A DNA stretch of 44,445 bases, taken from NCBI GenBank assembly GCA_016800925.1, contig JABCPU010000512.1:1-44445 (forward strand), written 5' to 3'. The translations under genes were made by a program, and so were the position numbers. Shown one piece after another: positions 1-11,039 of the stretch. The notes under the pieces were generated by a model that saw nothing but the letters and a program-made list of their open reading frames with translations, did not search any database and had not been told where the DNA came from. Origin of the DNA: Suillus spraguei (taxonomy: Eukaryota; Basidiomycota; Agaricomycetes; Boletales; Suillaceae). Numbering within the stretch: the stretch's first letter is position 1; each line of letters opens with the position of its first letter.

Positions 1-1
1 T

Positions 2-39
<38 letters not shown>

Positions 40-41
40 TT
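1..41. repeat. Poly-T tract at window edge
   Basis: The first 41 bases are T except for two C. The tract abruptly replaces the RT sequence that should precede position 42, judging from the paralogous region of Gy5 near 35060-35075. It may be an assembly or contig-edge artefact or a homopolymer expansion. It is not a poly-A tail of a LINE, because the flanking sequence is internal gypsy pol. Confidence 0.8.
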
Positions 42-2110
42 CCTCGGCTTTTTGCAACTTCTACCGCACGTTCATTTCCCACTATTCTGACATTGCCCGA
101 CCTCTTATCGATTTGACAAAGAAAGATAAAGCCTTTGAATGGTCAACCGAATGCATGGATACCTTTGAAGAACTGAAACGACGCTTCATATCCCAACTGG
201 TACTCCGTAACCCTGATCCTTCCCGACAATTTGCTATTGCTACCGACGCTTCGCTCGTAGCAACTGGCGGAGTTCTCCTGCAGACTGATGAGAATGGCGT
301 TTACCACCCCATGTGCATATCTTTCCCAGTCTTTGAACCCTGCAGAACGCAATTACCAGATCTTTGATCGGGAACTCCTTGCAGTGATCCGGGCATAAAC
401 AAATGGCGTCATTATCTCGAAGGAACCTCACCCCGTCCTGGTATTCACCGACCATAAGAACCTTCTGTACTTTAGAAGTGCACAGAAGCTTACCCGCCGC
501 CAAGCACGTTGGCAATTGATTTTGTCTATCTATGACATTGAACTGCATCACATTGCAGGTACTAAATTAGCCGTACCTGAGCACTATCTTGCCGGCCCGA
601 CTACGACTCCGGTAAAGATGATAACAAAGACCAGACTCTCCTCCCTGACGCTCTATTCGTTCGTCTAATTGATACCGACTTGAAGGATGTGCTATCATCC
701 TCTGACCCCCTCGACGATCCTGTCTTCAAGACAGCGTCTGATGCCCTTGATGGTGTGTGCCTTCCCCCTATGAAATCGGCACTCTCTGACTGGAAGATTG
801 AGGAGAACGTCCTCTATTTTAAGAATCGCGCCTATATTCCACCGGCGCATTGCTCCGATATCCTGAAAAGGTATCATGATCATCCTACCGCGGGTCATCC
901 CGGTAGATTCAAAACAGAAGAGCTTTGTAAACGCGAAGCTTGGTGGCCGGCAATGGGCTCTTTATTCGGAAATACGTCGAGGGTTGCGCCCTTTGTCAGC
1001 AAATGAAAGCGGATACCCATCCCGTTAGACCCCCACTCATGCCTATTCCCTCATCGGCTGTTCGCCCGTTCTCTCAAGTCTCTGTCGACCTTATCACCGA
1101 CCTCCCTGTCTCTGGAGGCTTTGACAGTATCATGGTCGTGGTAGACCATGGCCTTACAAAGGGGTAATTATTACTCCTTGTTTGAAGACCATCACTTCAG
1201 AAGGAGTAGCTAAGCTATTTTTAAAACATGTTTACCGATGATTTGGACTTCATGACAAAGTCATCTCAGATCGAGGACCGCAGTTCCTATCTCGCTTCTC
1301 CAAGGAACTTGCCCGACTTCTCGACTATACATCGCTCCATCCACAGCTTATCACCCACAGACTGATGGTCAAACTGAAAGGCTAAATCAAGAACTCGAAA
1401 CATATCTACGCATCTACTGCCGCAGCAACCCGAAGATTGGGTAGAACATCTACCAATCGCCGAATTCGTCCACAACCACCGAAAACATGATGCAAGAATG
1501 CATCACCCTTCTATCTAATGATGGGATATGAACCGCGCCTATCCCTCATCTTATCCTGACTCATCTGTCCCCGCAGCAGAAGATCGAGTACGATCTCTGC
1601 AGAAGATAAGAGAAGAAGCGATCGCCTGTCATAACATTGCAATGCAGACAATGGCCGAACGATCCCAAGGAGATAAGTACACCCCATGGAAGATCGGAGA
1701 TAAGGTTTGGCTATCTGCCGCTAATCTTAGACTCAAACTTCCATCAAGGAAACTCGCCCCAAACGATACGGACCTTTCCCGATCATCGATGTCTTATCTC
1801 CGATCACGTTCACACTCAAACTCCCTCCGCAGTGGAAAATTCATCCCACGTTCCACGCTTCTGTCTTATCATCCTATAGCGAAACGGACGTACACGGCCC
1901 GAACTTCCCTGAACCACCACCTGACATCATTGAAGAAGAAGAAGAATATGAAGTGGAAGCAATCCTTTCTCACAAAGGAACCGGCACTCGCCGACGTTAT
2001 CTTGTTCCTGGAAAGGATATTCATCGGGAGATAATGAATGGCTCCCAGAAAAGAACTTGAAAAACTCCGCTCAAATCCTGAATGCTTATAAGAAGCAACA
2101 CGCCCTCTGA
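42..2110 (+). pseudogene. pol: Gy1 pol fragment: RT end, RNase H, integrase, chromodomain
   Basis: Homology to the better-preserved Gy5 pol can be followed through frame changes. The RT thumb/connection ([20 protein letters not shown] type) starts at 42. RNase H begins with [20 protein letters not shown] near 235-297. The integrase zinc region (GCALCQQMK) is near 985-1010, and the integrase core first aspartate lies in VDLITDLP near 1087-1110. The GPY/F-like module and a C-terminal chromodomain end at the TGA near 2108. I count at least eight single-base deletions relative to Gy5, for example around 905, 955, 1160, 1325, 1430, 1497 and 1530. No long reading frame survives. The protein would copy and integrate the element; this copy cannot. 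Confidence 0.85.
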
Positions 2111-2163
2111 TCATCCTTCAGTCAATCAACTGCACTAGCACTTGATCAACTACCACCATCGAA

Positions 2164-3626
2164 ATGTCTTCCCCACTGCCTACATTACTCCTGTCACCGT
2201 TGCCACCAATGACTCCGACTCTGAAGTTGAACAATACGGAACCCTCACAGCAGAAATCAATAATACCTCTTACATTGAAGCTGCCATCCTCTGCGAGGGA
2301 CATGCCCTCGAAATCGAAAGAATCCTCACTGAAAGAGGCGCTTTCCCTGCCCTACTCCTCGTCAATATCATCCGCACTGCAGCCCTCATCGAAACCATTG
2401 CCAAAGATACAACAGAGATTACACTCCGTCACCGTTCCTTCATCTTCAGAAACGCATTCATGCTTATGCTATGTTGTTGCTTCCCGATTCTTTTAAGAAT
2501 GATGTTGAAGAAGCTATTCACATTATTGCCGAACGTCGAGCAGGCGTTGCTCGACCTCCCTCTCTGCAGAAAGATACGCCACTTCCTATTCCAGCACCCG
2601 CTTCTTCGCGCATGTATTCTAGTCTTGACGCCTTTGCTGGCCTATACACTGCTGTGCAAGAAATGGACAACTCACCAATACAGTTGTCAACACCATCCAA
2701 CAATCAGTTGCCGAAACCAGAGCGGCTAGAAACCTAGTAGAAGAAGCCATCACTGATTTACAACAAGCGCAAGCTGACCTCGCATCTCCCCGAACTCCAT
2801 CTCCCATCGAGCAGCCAACCTCGCACCTCCCGTCACGACCTCTCTGATTGTCCTGACTGGCTGTATGAACCCTGCACAAAGGAGCAGTGTGAGGCCGCTA
2901 AATTACTAGGTATTCCTACCACTGAGTTGGTAACACTTGGCCCTCGACTTCGCGACCTTCATATACATCCTCCAATGTCATCCCATCGTCATTCGGTCCA
3001 ATGGACCCTGTTTCGCCGGTCTTAGTAAAAGATTTCGGCATGACCTCTCTGTCCTCCTCTGACGAGCTTCTTGTGGCTGCTGAACGAGCAGTTACTCCTG
3101 ACCTTCCTACATTGGCGTACACTCTCACCCTTGCTCAGCAAGCGCAGCTTAGGCGCGATAACACACTCGCCCTAAAGCGTATGAAACGGAATAAAGGAAA
3201 GAAGCGCGCCAGATCTACCAGTCCCAAACCCATCATCTCACCATCACCTCTATGCAAGGTTCACTCCAATCCTGATGAAAATATGAAATGCCGCGTCTGT
3301 GGACTACTCGGGCATCGTCAGAAGAATTGCGCAGAATATCAGTGCAAAGTTTGCAGGTATTGGTCGCCGACTCATTTGTCCCTCTATTGCCCTAAACGAG
3401 TTGGACCTCCTCCCTTTGAGTTAACTTGGAAAGATGAGGGATTCTATGACGCACTTCACGCTTGGGAGCAGCAGCTTGACGATGAACGTATTCAAGGAGA
3501 AAAGAGAAGGGATTCTAAACGACGCGCTGGTCGTGAAGAAGCTGCATATATGAGAAGTGGTCCTTTGCTGACGAGGACTACGAATGGAGTGATGATCCCA
3601 TTTACTATGCAAACCAAAGTGAGTAA
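2164..3626 (+). pseudogene. Gy1 ORF3: zinc-knuckle protein in the env position, frameshifted
   Basis: Starts at an ATG about 54 bases after the pol stop, matching the Gy5 ORF3 start. A base is missing directly after the start codon, the frame is lost again near 2420 and in 2650-3000, and it slips once more near 3560. The best stretch, from 3001, contains VLVKDF, a basic patch (KGKKRARS), and two tandem knuckles: CRVCGLLGHRQKNC (CX2CX4HX4C) then CKVCRYWSPTHLSLYC (CX2CX6HX4C). It is followed by a DDERIQ-type acidic/charged tail. The original-frame stop is TAA at 3624-3626. Function is unknown; nucleic-acid binding is inferred from the knuckles. Confidence 0.75.
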
Positions 3627-3657
3627 AGTCGGTGACTTTACGTGTAAAAAGGGGTAA

Positions 3658-4130
3658 TGTTACAATCGTACGTGCCCCTATTCATTTTCTATTCATTTAC
3701 CTTGTATATTACGTAACGCGACTCTGACTCATATGCTCAACGCATCTGTACTATAGTTGCCTTCCTTCTTTGGATACGCACTTACATTCTCACGTCTCTT
3801 CTGGTCCATGCGCACATATTGGCCTATTTAAGCACGGTGTACTTGTAGTAGATTCTTTACTTTAATCTTACTGGGTTTACCTGGAATCTCCTTCGCTTAG
3901 GTCTCCAACCTAAGTCATCTTGAATCGTCTCTAAGTCTAAGCACTCCTTAGCCTTAGTCTCTATTCTCGCGGATACCTCTTAGACTTGTCTTTGAGGCTG
4001 AACCCTTGATCATACTCGGAACACGTTCCTTGTACTTTCACCTTGTCCTCTTTTGGGCATTGTAAGAACTTCCCAGCAGACCGTCTGTGTCTTTTCACTG
4101 TCGCTGGTGACGCCACCCCAGTTCATAACA
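3658..4130 (+). repeat. LTR-A, 3' LTR of Gy1 (473 bp)
   Basis: Begins TGTTACAATCG and ends GTTCATAACA. It is preceded by the purine-rich tract AAAAAGGGGTAA (3646-3657), the expected primer for plus-strand DNA. It contains a TATA-like CTATTTAAGC near 3820, the ACTTTAATCTT motif about 30 bp downstream, and the conserved leader hairpin CTTAGGT-CTCCA-ACCTAAG. Orientation is the same as the coding strand. Confidence 0.92.
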
Positions 4131-5459
4131 ACGCCCTTGAAATTGAAAGAATCCTCACAGAAAGGGGTGCCTTCCCGGCTCTCCTCCTCGTCAACATCAT
4201 CTGTACCGCTGCCCTCATCGAAACCACTGCTAATGGAACCACAGACACTACCTATCGTCAACTTTCTTACATCTTCAAAAATGTATTCGTGCTTACGCTA
4301 TGCTGCTGCTTCCCAGTTCTTTTAAAAGCGATGTTGAAGAAGCTATTCACATCGTGGCCGAACGCCGAGCAGGCATTGCTTGACCTTCCTCTCCGCAGAA
4401 AGATACACCACTTCCTATCCCAGCACCCTCTTCTTCACATCAGTATTCTAGTGTCGACGCCCTTGCTGGCTTATGCACTGCTGTTCAAGAGATCGGACAG
4501 CTCACCAATGCGGTCGTCGAAACCATCCAGCAATCAGTTGCTGAAACCAGAGCAGCCAGAAATTTAGTAGAAGAAGCCATCACTGATTTGCAACAGATGC
4601 AAGCCGATCTCACTTCCCCCCGAACCCCATCTCCCTTTGAAAAACCGACCTCACCATCTCCCGCCATAGTTTCTCATGACCATCCCACATGGCTGTATGA
4701 GCCTTGTACGGAAGAACAGTGTGAGGCTGCAAAGAGATTAGGGGTTCCTGTCACTGAATTAATAACACTTGGTCCTCGACTTCGCGATCTTCACATCAAT
4801 CCTCCCATGTCTATTCCGTCATCATTTGGTCCAATGGACCCTGTCTCACCAGTCCTAGTTAAAGACTTCAGCGTCACTTCTCCTTCGTCCTCTAACAAAC
4901 TTCTTGCGGTTGCTGAACGAGGGACTACTCTGGACCTCCCCACCTCCGCGTACATGCTGACCAGCAAACAACAAGCGCAGCTTAGGCGCAACAACGCCTT
5001 AGCTTTAAAATGCATGACGCGACAGAAAGGGAAGAAGCGTGCTCGATCCACTAGCCCCACACCTGTTATTTCACCATCACCACTATGCACGTCTACCTCT
5101 AGCACTGATGACAATATGAAATGCTGATTCTGTGGCATCGTTGGACATCGGCAAAAGAATTGCCTCGACTATCAGTGTCAAATCTGTTTACGACATGCTC
5201 CCACCCATCTGTCCATTTATTGCCCTCAGCGTCGTGGAGAACCCCCATTTACGCTTACCTGGAAGGACGATGGATTTTATGATGCACTGCGTAGGTGGGA
5301 ACAGTACCTTATTAACTGTCGACGACGAAAGAAGGTCGACGGGTAAGGACTGTAGCAGAGGAGGAAGCGGCTTATATGCTAGGAGGATCTGCCGCTGATG
5401 AAGACGTCGCCAACTATGACGACTATGACCCCGTCTATGACGACAATAGAGATGTTTGA
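4131..5459 (+). pseudogene. Gy2 ORF3: 5'-truncated zinc-knuckle protein
   Basis: Reads from ALEIERILTERG through the PPS-rich middle to the knuckles and an acidic tail ending DDNRDV, stop TGA 5457-5459. The frame shifts near 4265 and again later. In knuckle 1 the codon after the first Cys is TGA at 5125-5127 where other copies have Arg, consistent with CGA to TGA. Knuckle 2 reads CQICLRHAPTHLSIYC. It belongs to the same family as the other ORF3s in the window and is non-functional as sequenced. Confidence 0.8.
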
Positions 5460-5492
5460 AAGCCGGTGACTTTCACCGTAATACGGGGGTAA

Positions 5493-5967
5493 TGTTACAG
5501 TTGTACGTGCCCTTATTCATTTCTCCTTTGTTTCCTTTCTTGTATGTCGTGTCACATAACTCTGACTCATATGCTCAATGCATCTGTACAACACATGCCT
5601 TCCTTATTAGGATACGCAGTTACGTTCTCACGGTTACTTGGTCTGTGCGCACATATTGGCCTATTGAAGCACAGTATACTTGTAGTAGATTCTTTACTTT
5701 AATCTTACTGGGTTTTACCTGGAATCTCCTTCGCTTAGGTCTCCAACCTAAGTTGTCTTGAATCGTCTCTAAGTCTAAGCACTCCTTAGCCTTAGTCTCT
5801 ATTCTTGTAGAACCTCTTAGACTTGTCTTTGAGGCCGAACCCTTGATCGTACTCGGGACGTGTTCCTTGTACTTTCACCTTGTCCTTTTCTGGACATTGT
5901 AAGAACTTCCCAACAGACTGGCTGTGTCTTTTCACTGTCACTGGTGATGCCACCCCAGTTTGTAACA
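5493..5967 (+). repeat. LTR-A, 3' LTR of Gy2 (475 bp)
   Basis: Begins TGTTACAGTTG after the purine-rich ACGGGGGTAA and ends TTTGTAACA. It carries the same TATA, ACTTTAATCTT and hairpin arrangement as the 3658 copy. Confidence 0.92.
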
Positions 5968-6269
5968 GGCTATGTACGATGTATAATGGAAGTCTATTAG
6001 TTAATGCACAGCAGATCAGTAAGCGCAAGTCGGAAATGAGACACAGGTAATGGATCAATAAGTAGGAAGGAAATATACACAGCCAGAATACCGGAGACAG
6101 GAGGATTGCCAAAAGGAGGTAGATGCAGATGTCCACAAGGGAGTTAGAGTGCAAGAAGTAGGCACTCTCGGATGGGTGATCTGGACAGAATCTGTGGACC
6201 GGACAGAAGTAGGATCAATTGGATCAATTGGATCTGATTGGATCTGAGGTCAGAGTATGGTATATGACA
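5968..6269 (-). repeat. LTR-B fragment, cut by Gy2
   Basis: Matches the part of the 37574-38343 LTR-B copy beginning at TATGTACGA and running to the terminal TATATGACA. The other part is missing at the Gy2 boundary, so Gy2 is inferred to have inserted into this LTR. The remaining part should lie upstream of the window. The base after the end starts ACATG, the possible TSD. Confidence 0.8.
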
Positions 6270-6424
6270 ACATGCCACAACCCCCTCGATGCACAGTGTT
6301 TTGACCCTCTGCAGTGCACTTGCATAATCAGTATTTCCTTGAGTTTAATCTTCTTGAAAATCTTGCTCACCTCTGTTCCATTCTTCAGAGACTTGTGTTG
6401 CTTTTTAGCACCAGCACTACAAGA
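6270..6424. other. Short non-repetitive strip
   Basis: 155 bases between the LTR-B fragment and Gy3. I see no second copy in the window and no convincing gene. It ends with CAAGA, the TSD of Gy3, whose partner is at 25117-25121, so this strip was once continuous with the DNA starting at 25117. Confidence 0.6.
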
Positions 6425-6667
6425 TGTTATGAACTGGGATGGCATCACCAACAATAGTACAAAGGCACCTATTGTTTGTTGGGAGTTCTATAACGTTCAG
6501 AGGAACAAGGTTTCTGCCTAAGAGATGCATCTCAAAGGTATCAAGAATAGAGACTAAGGCTAAGGAGTGCTTAGACTTAGAGACGATTCAGACGACTAAG
6601 GTTGGAGACCTTAGTGAAAGGAATTCAAGGTAAAACCCAGTAAGATTAAAGTGAAGAATCTAGTAGT
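6425..6667 (-). repeat. 3' LTR of Gy3, distal piece (R/U5 end)
   Basis: Starts TGTTATGAACTGGGATGG like the 24676 copy. It is interrupted at 6667 by Gy4, after ...GAATCTAGTAGT, between the TATA box and the start-proximal motif. It contains the variant hairpin CTAAGGT/ACCTTAG at 6596-6614. Confidence 0.92.
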
Positions 6668-7139
6668 TGTTACGAACTGGGGTGGCATCACCAGCGACAG
6701 TGATAAGACATAGCCAGTCTGCTGGGAGGTTCGACTACGTTCAAAGGAGAATGAGGACTACTACAAGGAAGTATTCCAAGTAGGATCAAGGGTTCAATCA
6801 AAGAGTTGCGACTCTAAGATAACCAGTAGAATAGAGACTAAGGCTAAGGAGTGCTTAGACTTAGAGACGAATCAGACAACTTAGGTTGGAGACCTAAGCG
6901 AAGGATGTTCCAGGTAAAACCCAGTAAGATTAAAGTAAAGTATACAAGCGTAATACAACATGCTTAAATAAGCCAATATGTGCGCACAGACCAAGAGATA
7001 TGTGAGAACGTAAGTGTATATCCAAAGAAGGAAGGCAACTATAGTACAGATGCATTGAGCATATGAGTCGGGATCATGTTACATAATATACAAGGTAAAG
7101 ACAAGAGGAAAATGAATAGGGGCACGTATGATTGTAACA
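6668..7139 (-). repeat. LTR-A, 3' LTR of Gy4
   Basis: Plus-strand ends are TGTTACGAACTGG and ATGATTGTAACA. It is followed by the purine-rich tract complement (TTACCCCTGTTTT). Leader hairpin at 6880-6898. Confidence 0.94.
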
Positions 7140-7176
7140 TTACCCCTGTTTTACATGTGAAGTCACCGAACTTTAC

Positions 7177-9431
7177 TTATTCTGGAGCATTCTCATAGTA
7201 GATTGGATCGTCACTGAACTCGTAGTCTTTGTCAAGAACTGAACCACTCATCATATATGCGGCCTCTTCGGCACCAGCACGTCATTTAGAATCTCTTCTA
7301 GCCATTGCTTGAGTTTGTTCATCATCAAGCTGTTGTTCCCAAGAATGAAGTGCGTCGTAGAATCTGTTATCCTTCCAGGTTAGTGTGAAGGGTGGAGTTC
7401 CAACTCATTGGGGACAGTAAATGGATAAGTGGGTCAGTGACCAATACCGACAAACCCCACACTGGTACTCAGCACAATTCTTCTGATGATGCCCAAGTAG
7501 TCTGCAGATGCGACATTTCATGTTTTCATCAGGGTGTCATATACCATATTTCCAATCTCAGATCTGATCGACCCTACTTCCGTCCGGTCCACAGATCCTG
7601 TCCGGATCGCCCATCCGGATGTGCCCACTTCTCGCACTCTAACTCCCTTGTGTATATCTGCATCTATCTCCTTTCGTCATTCCTCCTGTTTCCGGTATCC
7701 CGGCTGTGTATACTTCCGTCCTGTGTCACTGATCCATTACCTGTGTTTCATTTCCGATTTGTGCTTACTGATCCACTGTGCATTAACTAATAGACTTCCG
7801 TTATACTTCGTACATAGCCCTCGGTCCTGGACTCATTGATTATCCATACTAGATACTTACAGTATATAAACCACTTGTAGATCTCCATAGAACCTTGGTT
7901 CGAATATCATTTTAGATTCTGCTCATTCTGTTTCCTCCGGACTTGAGTCACTTTCCACTCTAAGTCATCTTCCGAGACTTGGGATTGATTCCTTTAGTCT
8001 ATATCTCCAACTCTATCTTCGGATAGTCTACCTCTGTCAGTTTCTAGTTAGGAACCCGTTCCAAAGCTAGCCTTAATCCTCATTCCATCCCTATGCTCCA
8101 GATAACCTTCGGACGTACCATATCTGATACCTTTGGACGTCCGGATCCGTCACGCAACTCCTTCCAGATCTTCAGACATATACTTACTCTCTGAAATAAG
8201 GGGCATTACTCAGGAAAGGGGCACAGTGCATGAACTGAGGCCAAAGCCCTTCGGATCTTTCACCCTTTGAGTATGGTCTTAACACAGGGTTGGAGTTCAT
8301 TTTACAAAGTGGAGTTGGGGTGACGATGCAGCGATGGGGGCTTGTAGATCATACACATTTCTTTCCACATTTACGAGTAATACGTGTAAGGGCTCGTTCG
8401 TTGCTAGAACGGATGTCCTCAATTTGGTTGTTGTTAACGGTATAGATTGAGGGTGCTGGTGTCACAACGGCTGCAGCTAGCAACTCGTTGGGGTCTGAAG
8501 AGGTTGTAGGCCCTAAGGCTTCTATGAGGACGGGAATTGTAGAGTCGAAGATATGAGGGATGACCATAGGTGGATGGATATGAAGTTCTTTTAACTGATG
8601 ACCAAGCACGGTAACCTCAGCGAGCTCGTTATCTAGTTCTCCAGTTACAAGATGTCCAAGCGCGATAATCTCAGCAAGCTCGTTATGTAGTTCTCCAGTT
8701 ACGACTGCTTTCTCGTGTGTGACGGAACATTCGGTAAATAGATGAGGAGGTTCTGTGTCCTCATCAAGCGTGGTGGTAGCATCGACTGGGGATGGCATAG
8801 GTTGTGTTTCGTAGTGATGGATGGCGTCAATTAAGTGAGCTACCAATCCTCTTGCTTCTCTGGAGTTGACTGTTGCTTCTTCAAGTTCTCCAATAATGGC
8901 GTCGGCTGTGTTATTGGCTTCCTGAACAGCAGTGAGTAAGCCAGTAAGGGCAGTGATATCAGAACAAGTGCCTGAATCATGGGTGGGAGGAGCAGGAATT
9001 GGAAGTGGATCTCTTTGCAGAGAGGGAGGTCTAGCCACACCTGCTCGATGCTCGGCCATGATGTGAATAGCCGTCTCAACATCAGCCTTAAAAGAATTGG
9101 GAAGGAGAAGCAGCCCGTAAGCGCGAATGTGTTTCTGGCAGTGTAGGATTCATTGATGGATAGTATCATCTTGGATGTCATGGCATAGAGTTTCGATGAG
9201 GGCGGCTGTGCGGATGATATTGGTAAGGAGGATGGTGACGAACACATCCTTGCCAGTAAGGATCTTTTCAATCTTGGTTGCATGTCCGGGGCAGAGGAGG
9301 GCAGCTTCGACGAAGGAGTTTCCGTCAATGTTTCTGATGAGGTCGTCATATTGATTGGCGGTGGTGTAAGTTTCTTCAGCGACGGTGTGAATGTAAGCAG
9401 TAGGGAAGGAAGTGGTTGTGGAGGAAGTCAT
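7177..9431 (-). pseudogene. Gy4 ORF3, frameshifted and split by a solo LTR
   Basis: The start ATG (MTSSTTTSFPTAYI) is at 9431, about 30 bases after the pol stop; TAA at 7177-7179 follows an acidic SDDPIYYENAPE end. The N-terminal part matches the other ORF3s (YDDLIRNIDG, KIEKILTG). There is a frameshift near 9150, then an open stretch to about 8349. Solo LTR-B (7535-8284) sits just upstream of the knuckles. These lie in 7400-7534: a CX2CX4HX4C motif and CGVCRYWSLTHLSIYC. Further stops occur in the tail, one after CPQ. Nucleic-acid binding is inferred from the knuckles only. Confidence 0.82.
7535..8284 (+). repeat. Solo LTR-B (750 bp), TSD CAGGG
   Basis: Ends are TGTCATATACC and GTCTTAACA, flanked by perfect CAGGG repeats (7530-7534 and 8285-8289). 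A TATA box (TATATAAA) at about 7864 gives the sense orientation as plus. It has no internal coding region and is therefore a recombination-derived solo LTR of a family not otherwise represented by a full element here. Confidence 0.94.
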
Positions 9432-9460
9432 ATCAAATAGTTTGTGGGGCTCGTTCAAAT

Positions 9461-10944
9461 TCAAAGGGTGTGTCGTTTCTTATAAGCATTCAGGATTTGT
9501 GCAGAATTTGCCAAGTTCTTTTCAGGAATTCATTCGTTATCTCCTGATGAATATCCTTTCCAGGAGACAAGATAGCATCGGCGATTGCTGGTTCCTTTAT
9601 GGGAAAGAATTGCTTCTACTTCATATTCTTCTTCTTCTTCAATGATATCAGGCAGTGGTTCAAGGAAGTTTGGACCGTGTACGTCATTTTCGCTATAGGA
9701 CGATAACACAGAAGCATGGAAAATGGGGTGAATCTTCCATTGTGGAGGAAGTTTGAGCGTGAATGTGATAGGTGATAAGATGTTGGTAATCGGGAAATGT
9801 CCGTATCACTTTGATGCAAGCTTTCACGATGGGGGTTTGAGTCTAAGATTAGCAGCAGATAGCCAAACCTTATCTCCGATCTTCCATGGTTGGTACTTAT
9901 CTCCTCAGGATCGTTCTGCCATTGTTTGCATAGCAATGTTATGGCATGCAATAGCTTCTTCTCGGATCTTCTGCAGGGATCGAACTCAATCTTCTGCTGC
10001 TGGTATGGTGGAATCAGGGATTAAATGGGGAATGGCACAGGGTTCATATCCCATCATGAGAAAGAATGGTGAGGCATTTTGGGCATTGTGTTTTCGATGA
10101 TTGTGAACGAATTCAGCAATAGGGAGGTGTTCTATCCATTCTTTAGGGTTGTTGTGGCAGTAGATATGCAAATAGGTTTCTAATTCTTGGTTTAATCATT
10201 CGGTTTGTCCATCGGTCTGGGGATGATAGGTGGTAGATGGGGCAATAGTATAATCAAGGAGTTGTGCAAGTTCTTTTGAGAATCTTGATAGAAACTGTGG
10301 TCCTCGATCTGATATGACTTTGTCGTGGAGACCAAACCATCGATAGACATGTTTCAAAAATAACTTTGCTATGCCTTCAGAGGTTACCGTTTTAAGGCAA
10401 GGGATAATAATTACCCCCTTCATAAGGCCATGGTCCACCACGACCATGATACTATCAAAGCCCCCTGAAATGGGGAGATCAGTGATCAAATCAATGGAGA
10501 TTTGTGAGAAGGGGCGGGTAGCGGAGGAAGGAATGGGGACAAGTGGAGGTCAGACTGGATGAGTATCTGATTTCATTTGCTGACAAAGGGCGCAACCCTC
10601 GACATATTTACAGATATAGGCACCCATAGAAGGCCACCAGGCTTCCCGTCTAACCAGTTCTTCAGTTTGAAATGTCCAGGATGACCAGCAGTGATATGAT
10701 CATGATAGCGAGCGAGGGTAGCAGTGCGATGAATGGGAGGAATGTAAGCACAGTTCTTGAAATAGAGCACATCATGTTCGATCTTCCAATCAGACAATGC
10801 TGACTTCATGGGAGGAAGACAGACACCGTCTAGTGCATCTGATGCCATTTTAAATACAGGGTCGTCCAAAGGGTCAGAAGTAGCCAATACATCAAGTAGA
10901 TCGTTATCAATGAGTCGGACGAACAGGGAATTAGGAAGAAGCAC
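9461..10944 (-). pseudogene. pol: Gy4 integrase and chromodomain
   Basis: In the sense direction: RNase H end and LFVRLIDNDLLDVL near 10915; zinc region with [14 protein letters not shown] and a downstream Cys pair; integrase core with D in ITDLP (10480s), ISDRGPQF near 10310, and the glutamate region near 10196. A GPY/F-like module and chromodomain follow, ending at the TGA 9461-9463 (KKRHTL). Frames change at about 10490, 10196 and 9951, so no complete protein is made. The chromodomain would tether integration to methylated-histone chromatin, as known for chromoviruses. Confidence 0.85.
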
Positions 10945-11039
10945 AGTGTCTTCATTATCATGAGAACCATCATCATGATCTGGGCGACGTGAGAGAGCAT
11001 CTGGAGCAGTGAGAGAGCATCTGGAGCAGCTAGTTTAGT

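Larger units (their letters stand above)
1..4130 (+). mobile_element. Gy1: 5'-truncated Ty3/gypsy chromovirus, LTR-A family
   Basis: This is the 3' half of a plus-strand gypsy element: end of RT, RNase H, integrase, chromodomain, ORF3, purine-rich tract and 3' LTR. The 5' half lies outside the window. Its 3' LTR abuts the middle of another element's ORF3 (Gy2) with no spacer, as expected if Gy1 inserted into Gy2. The matching TSD and the rest of Gy2 should then lie upstream of the window. Coding parts are broken by many one-base deletions, so it is defective as sequenced. Confidence 0.85.
4131..5967 (+). mobile_element. Gy2: 3' remnant of a second LTR-A gypsy element
   Basis: Only the ORF3 (from the conserved ALEIERIL segment onward) and the 3' LTR are present. 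The 5' break coincides exactly with the end of the Gy1 LTR, so Gy2 was most likely split by Gy1 rather than deleted. Gy2 in turn ends inside an LTR-B copy, which it probably entered first. Confidence 0.85.
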
